Shown in pieces: positions 60,563 through 64,000 of a DNA stretch of 64,000 nt. The stretch's first letter is position 1. Each line of letters opens with the position of its first letter. Made by a program: the position numbers and the translations under genes. The notes beneath the pieces are model-generated. The model was not told where the DNA came from and did not search any database. It saw nothing but the letters and a program-made list of their open reading frames with translations. This stretch comes from JAMBLL01 sp964460075 (GTDB lineage Bacteria > Actinomycetota > Acidimicrobiia > Spongiisociales > UBA5794): contig CAYWPC010000001.1 in NCBI GenBank assembly GCA_964460075.1, positions 62,001 through 126,000 on the forward strand, given 5' to 3'.

Positions 60563-61611
60563 TGCTTACGACTTCGATCCTCTCCCTCGCTCTTGTCGCG
60601 TCGCTGCTCGGCTCGCCGGCAGGTACGATGCCCATCACCGTCGGCTCACCGCGGGCGATCCCCAAGCTGACCGCTGAACGGTGGATCGTGTACGACGCTG
60701 ACGCCGACGTTGTCCTCGCGTCATGGAACGCGAACGAGCGGGGTTCCATTGCATCGGTAACGAAGGTCATGACCGCGATGCTCGTCATCGACAACATTGA
60801 TCTCGACGCGGTCGTCACCGTACCCAGTTTCGCGACCAAGACGAGAGGATCGACAGCCGGTCTCGTAGCTGGCGAGGAATGGACGGTTGGGGATCTTCTC
60901 ATCGCGATGCTCGTGCGCTCAGGCAACGACGCTGCTTTGACCCTTGCCTACACCGTCGGCGGCGAATCGGTCTCAGCGTTCGTCGCCATGATGAACTCGA
61001 GGGCACGAAAACTCGGTATGACGAACACAAACTTCGCCAATCCCAACGGCCTCGACAATGAAGAGCATTACTCGTCCGCTCGGGATCTCCTCACACTCAT
61101 CATCGAGTCCCAGAATTACCCTACGATCCGGCGCATCACCAGGATCAGGCTCGTCAGCATGCCTGCGGATCCGAACGGCAAGGCGAGAACATTCACGAAC
61201 ACGAACAAGCTGCTCGGCGCATACCCAGGCAATGTGGGACTCAAGACCGGAGATACACCGTGGGCGGACAAGGTCTTGCTTGGTGTCACCGAGCAAGCTG
61301 GACGCCGTATTTACAGCGTCGTCATGCATTCGGACGACCACTTCGGGGACACGAGGGAACTCGTCGACTGGGCGTATTCGACGTACTCGCTCGAAGATCG
61401 CTGGCTCCGTCCGCTCTACGCAGAGGAAGGTGGGGGAGCATTCGTAGACAGCCTCGACCTCTCCGACGGCCGTGAGAGACGCCTCAGGGCCATGGCCAAG
61501 CTCGACGACGGTCGCTGGAACACATCGTCGCTCGAAGACCTGCCGAAGGCGGAAGCGATCGGACGCTGGATCCGAGGCGCCATCCCTGGCGTGGCTGGTG
61601 GGGACGGATGA
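60562..61611 (+). CDS. D-alanyl-D-alanine carboxypeptidase (DacB/PBP5-like)
   Basis: 349-aa secreted or membrane-tethered penicillin-binding protein. An N-terminal signal-like helix (SILSLALVASLLG) precedes the serine-hydrolase motifs S-V-T-K (SIASVTKVMTAML), S-G-N (VRSGNDAAL) and K-T-G (GLKTGDTPWADK). It trims peptidoglycan pentapeptides. No long C-terminal anchor is visible. TGATG overlap with merR. Confidence 0.9.
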   Translation: MLTTSILSLALVASLLGSPAGTMPITVGSPRAIPKLTAERWIVYDADADVVLASWNANERGSIASVTKVMTAMLVIDNIDLDAVVTVPSFATKTRGSTAGLVAGEEWTVGDLLIAMLVRSGNDAALTLAYTVGGESVSAFVAMMNSRARKLGMTNTNFANPNGLDNEEHYSSARDLLTLIIESQNYPTIRRITRIRLVSMPADPNGKARTFTNTNKLLGAYPGNVGLKTGDTPWADKVLLGVTEQAGRRIYSVVMHSDDHFGDTRELVDWAYSTYSLEDRWLRPLYAEEGGGAFVDSLDLSDGRERRLRAMAKLDDGRWNTSSLEDLPKAEAIGRWIRGAIPGVAGGDG

Positions 61612-62168
61612 CCGATTCGTTCGTCGAGGTGATTACACAAGACACGATCGCGCGGCGGGTACGTGAGCTCGCTGAGGAGATCACCAGGGACCTCGATGGC
61701 GACGACGTCGTGTGCGTGGCTGTCCTGAAGGGATCGCTCATGTTCATGAAGGATCTCATGGCTGAGCTTCCGTACACTTACACGGCCGACTTTCTCTCGC
61801 TCACCAGATTCGGACGCGAGGGCCGAGTATCTGTAGCGATGGACGTGTCCGTTCCGTTGGTCGGGCGCGATGTACTCCTCGTCCTCGAAATCGTCGATAC
61901 CGGGCTGACCCTTGCAACGATCCGCAAGATGATGCTCATGAGGGGAGTGCGTTCGCTGCGAACTGTTGCACTCATAGACAAGGCACCGCGACGCATCGTC
62001 GACGTCCCTGTCGAGCACAGAGGCTTCGAGGTTGGCGACGAGTACCTGCTCGGCTACGGCATGGACTGGGAAGGCCGCTATCGGAATCTTGGATCGATCT
62101 GGGCAGTTCTCGATATCGCAACGCTCGCGGATCATCCTGAGACGTTCGAGTCACTCGTATTCGATTAG
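61608..62168 (+). CDS. hpt: Hypoxanthine phosphoribosyltransferase
   Basis: Purine-salvage enzyme, 186 aa. The PRPP loop is VLEIVDTGLTLATIR (the family often has VEDIIDTG; E-I-V-D-T-G keeps the acidic residue). VAVLKGSLMFMKDLM and the C-terminal DEYLLGYGMDWEGRYRNL match. It is coupled to the carboxypeptidase gene (ATGA). Confidence 0.94.
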   Translation: MTDSFVEVITQDTIARRVRELAEEITRDLDGDDVVCVAVLKGSLMFMKDLMAELPYTYTADFLSLTRFGREGRVSVAMDVSVPLVGRDVLLVLEIVDTGLTLATIRKMMLMRGVRSLRTVALIDKAPRRIVDVPVEHRGFEVGDEYLLGYGMDWEGRYRNLGSIWAVLDIATLADHPETFESLVFD

Positions 62169-62193
62169 CGCTCCCAACATCGTCGCGCGGTGA

Positions 62194-62199
62194 TATCGT
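62194..62199 (+). promoter_or_regulatory. -10 element, leaderless DUF151 promoter
   Basis: TATCGT 6 nt before ATG 62206. Confidence 0.5.
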
Positions 62200-62205
62200 G
62201 GCCCC

Positions 62206-62703
62206 ATGACCGACCCGGTTCCGATGGATCTCGTTGGCATTCGTATTGAGCTGCCGACCAACACACCGATACTGCTCTTGCGCGAGCGCGGGGGAGAGCG
62301 GTATCTCCCAATCTGGATCAACACGCCTGAGGCGACAGCGATCGCCATGGCTCATGATGGAATCCGGCCAGAGCGCCCCCTCACCCACGACCTTCTCGCA
62401 TCCCTGATCGACGAACTTGGGGCGAAGGTTGACGAAGTGGTCGTCACCGAACTTCGAGGGGGCACGTTCTATGCAGATCTCCGACTTTCGGTTGGAGATG
62501 ACGTCCACACCATCTCGTCTCGCCCCTCGGACGCTGTGGCGATCGCGGTGCGAACGGATGCTCCTCTCTTCGCCGCCAGGGAGCTCCTCGATGAGGCAGG
62601 TGTTCATATCCAGGACGAGCGCAACGAGGACGAGATCGCGAGATTCAAAGAGTTCCTCGACCGGATCGACCCTGGTGACTTCGAGGCGGGTGCTGAGCTG
62701 TAG
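62206..62703 (+). CDS. Bifunctional nuclease family protein (DUF151)
   Basis: 165 aa. PVLLLRE-type core (TPILLLRERGGERYLPIWINTPEATAIAMAHDG), TYADLRL-type (GTFYADLRL) and ISSRPSDAVAIAVRTDAPLFAARELLDEAG are the family pattern. Plant and some bacterial members have DNase/RNase activity. The mycobacterial ortholog (Rv1829) sits between the same two MerR genes. Confidence 0.88.
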   Translation: MTDPVPMDLVGIRIELPTNTPILLLRERGGERYLPIWINTPEATAIAMAHDGIRPERPLTHDLLASLIDELGAKVDEVVVTELRGGTFYADLRLSVGDDVHTISSRPSDAVAIAVRTDAPLFAARELLDEAGVHIQDERNEDEIARFKEFLDRIDPGDFEAGAEL

Positions 62704-62816
62704 CCGTCGCTGGGTCTCGGCACTTCTGTTGGTCGAGATCTGCGCTGTTGGAGCCATACGACAGGTCGGTGGTCACGGCGCCAGCGAAGTCGATCGTTGA
62801 CATGAGGGAACCACAC

Positions 62817-62868
62817 TCGTAACTTTCATGGTCGTAGTTCAACATGCGAAATTACGAACGTGTAACCT
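62817..62868 (+). promoter_or_regulatory. MerR-type promoter with 19-nt spacer and dyad
   Basis: TTCAAC (62838-62843) and TAACCT (62863-62868) are separated by 19 nt, the unusual spacing of MerR-activated promoters. An imperfect dyad runs from tcgtaactttcatg (start ~62817) to catgcgaaattacga (end ~62857). It lies just before a MerR gene, so autoregulation or control by the neighbouring MerR is suggested. Confidence 0.45.
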
Positions 62869-62892
62869 AGCGGGCTATTGGAGACGCATAAC

Positions 62893-63387
62893 ATGAGCGA
62901 CGTTCACAGCGACACGACCCTCGGCTTCCGCTCACCCCAGGTGTGCAAGGTCGTTGGCATCACTTACCGTCAACTCGACTACTGGGATCGAACAGGGCTG
63001 CTCGGGCCATCTTTGCAAGAGGCCTCCGGCTCTGGGACTCAGCGACTGTACACATTCCAGGACGTGGTCACTCTTCGAGTCGTGAAACGACTGAAGGACG
63101 CGGGTACGAGCTTGCACAAGATCCGAGCCGCATTCGAGCAACTCGATGCAGAGATTGGCGAGGATTGGCGGGAACAAGACATCACCCTCCTCAGCGATGG
63201 CACCACGATTTTCGCGGCGACCAGTCCAGAGGAAGTCGTTGACCTTCTCCAGCGAGGGCAGGGAGTGTTCGGGATTGCCGTGCGGCCTGTCCTCAACGAA
63301 GTACGCGGAGAGATTCACAAGCTGTTTCCCGATAGATCAGACGGCATTGCTGAAACGCCACGAATAGCTGGAGCTTCGAGAACCTGA
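62893..63387 (+). CDS. MerR-family regulator (Rv1830-like)
   Basis: 164 aa: winged-helix (FRSPQVCKVVGITYRQLDYWDRTGLLGPSL, ...TQRLYTFQDVVTLRVVKRLKDAG) followed by an effector/dimerisation helix region. It is the second MerR of the GarA-type block. ATG 62893 has a ggaga ribosome site; TTG 62878 is an alternative start. Its stop overlaps the CTG of the next gene. Confidence 0.87.
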   Translation: MSDVHSDTTLGFRSPQVCKVVGITYRQLDYWDRTGLLGPSLQEASGSGTQRLYTFQDVVTLRVVKRLKDAGTSLHKIRAAFEQLDAEIGEDWREQDITLLSDGTTIFAATSPEEVVDLLQRGQGVFGIAVRPVLNEVRGEIHKLFPDRSDGIAETPRIAGASRT

Positions 63388-63827
63388 CACACGACGATCT
63401 GTTCGGGCCGTCACCGGCCGATACCACACGGTTCGCGCACAATAGCGAGCATGAGTTTGCGCGACTTTTGGACTTCTACGGCATCGACTGGGAGTACGAG
63501 CCGAGGGCCTTCCCAATCGACTGGGACGATGACGGCAACCCAACGACCTTCTTCCGGCCAGATTTCTTCCTCCCACAAGACGACGTCTACATCGAGATCA
63601 CGACCATGAGCCAAAAACTCGTTACCAAGAAGAACCGAAAGGTTCGCCGATTACGGGAACTGTATCCAGAGATCAAGTGCAAGGTGTTCTACCAGCGCGA
63701 CTACCTTCACCTCCTCGTCAAGTACGGACTCGACGAGCCAGATGCTTCACTCGATCTGGCAACACCGACTCGCATCCCAGGACCTCCAGACGTTGTCGAT
63801 CTTGGACGAGCAGCGGACGCCTCCTGA
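63384..63827 (+). CDS. PD-(D/E)XK-like small protein, probable CUG start
   Basis: Nuclease-fold-like pattern: an N-terminal helix with conserved Glu (NSEHEFARLLDFYGIDWEYEP), then FRPDFFLP and YIEITT (PD ... E-x-T in place of E-x-K), then KNRKVRRLRELYPEIKCKVFYQRD. From TTG 63468 the Glu-containing helix is lost. The in-frame extension back to CTG 63384 (CTGA overlap with the MerR stop; ggag 63370-63373 upstream) has no ATG, GTG or TTG. 147 aa from CTG. The catalytic Lys is uncertain, so it may bind rather than cut nucleic acid. Confidence 0.68.
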   Translation: MTHDDLFGPSPADTTRFAHNSEHEFARLLDFYGIDWEYEPRAFPIDWDDDGNPTTFFRPDFFLPQDDVYIEITTMSQKLVTKKNRKVRRLRELYPEIKCKVFYQRDYLHLLVKYGLDEPDASLDLATPTRIPGPPDVVDLGRAADAS

Positions 63828-63869
63828 GCACATCTACCATCACCCAAGAAGACAGAACCGGAGGTCGAG

Positions 63870-64000
63870 TTGCCAACGTCGCCGCTCCACGAGGTCCACG
63901 AACGCGCGGGGGCAAGATTCACTGATTTTGGTGGCTGGACGATGCCCGTCCAGTATCAGAGCGTGTTGGCCGAACACGCTGCCGTTCGTACATCCGCCGG
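63870..64000 (+). CDS. gcvT: Glycine cleavage T protein (aminomethyltransferase), 5' part
   Basis: The first 43 codons are present before the window ends. LHEVHERAGARFTDFGGWTMPVQYQSVLAEHAAVRTSAG is the conserved folate/T-protein N-terminus. TTG 63870 follows ggaggtcgag. Together with gcvH it shows a glycine cleavage system split around the GarA block. Confidence 0.9.
   Translation, partial: MPTSPLHEVHERAGARFTDFGGWTMPVQYQSVLAEHAAVRTSA

Noticed and set aside
1..64000. CRISPR arrays, insertion sequences, integrase sites
   Set aside because: No direct-repeat arrays, transposase genes or duplicated att-like ends seen; XerD is the housekeeping recombinase in its usual locus.

Overview
The window is a dense, high-GC (roughly 58%) bacterial chromosome segment. 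It has about 80 protein genes, one tRNA and no mobile elements. A complete Pup-proteasome locus in the classical actinobacterial order (trmI, ferredoxin, arc/mpa, dop, pup, prcB, prcA, pafA, pafB, pafC, tatA, tatC, helY), a DivIVA protein, TlyA, a DUF4193 protein and a GarA-like FHA / MerR / DUF151 / MerR block mark it as Actinomycetota. ThiI, a DksA/TraR-type protein, DUF6941 and the overall divergence from Mycobacterium and Streptomyces suggest a deep lineage such as Acidimicrobiia; that class assignment is inference.

Layout. 1-0.7 kb: end of a receiver-GGDEF regulator. 0.8-4.3 kb: FMN riboswitch and ribD-ribE-ribBA-ribH. 4.3-6.4 kb: infC-rpmI-rplT and an rRNA methyltransferase. 6.4-13.1 kb: pheS leader, pheST, mpg, tyrS, thiI. 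13-17.7 kb: a PLP ammonia-lyase, then a DivIVA / BON-OmpA envelope cluster with two unannotated micro-genes, then an MFS exporter. 17.8-33.2 kb: four overlapping small membrane-protein genes run straight into trmI, followed by the proteasome, Tat, helicase and lipid kinase block. 33.2-37.7 kb: DUF4193, polyprenol-phosphate glycosyltransferase, GNAT, M20 peptidase, DUF1015. 37.6-49 kb: tlyA-nadK-recN-pyrG-nudix-xerD, DksA-like, HD, scpA-scpB-rluB-aroA-cmk. 49-55 kb: ispH (reverse), DUF512 radical SAM protein, der, a carboxyltransferase, a methyltransferase and tRNA-Pro(GGG). 55-58 kb: two reverse-strand PLP fold-type-II genes. 58-64 kb: pgsA, gcvH, garA-like, merR, dacB-like, hpt, DUF151, merR, a PD-(D/E)XK-like gene and the start of gcvT.

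Two genome-wide habits stand out. First, genes are packed with 4-nt stop/start overlaps (ATGA, GTGA, TTGA, TGATG). In several places the only possible start is not ATG, GTG or TTG: infC and rluB appear to use AUC, and mpg, tlyA and the PD-(D/E)XK-like gene sit on CTGA overlaps consistent with CUG starts. Standard gene callers would truncate these proteins or lose them. Second, at least eight genes carry a TANNNT -10 hexamer exactly 6 or 7 nt before an ATG or GTG. This is the signature of leaderless transcription, including a putative leaderless leader peptide in front of pheS.

The genes work mainly in translation (IF3, L35, L20, PheRS, TyrRS, rRNA/tRNA modification), cofactor supply (riboflavin, NADP, isoprenoid), protein quality control (pupylation and proteasome), chromosome segregation and repair (ScpAB, XerD, RecN), export (Tat) and envelope biogenesis. 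In the proteasome block, Pup is encoded with a ready-to-ligate GGE end and PrcB carries Ala instead of Gly before its catalytic threonine. All family assignments come from reading translated sequences; no database search was possible.
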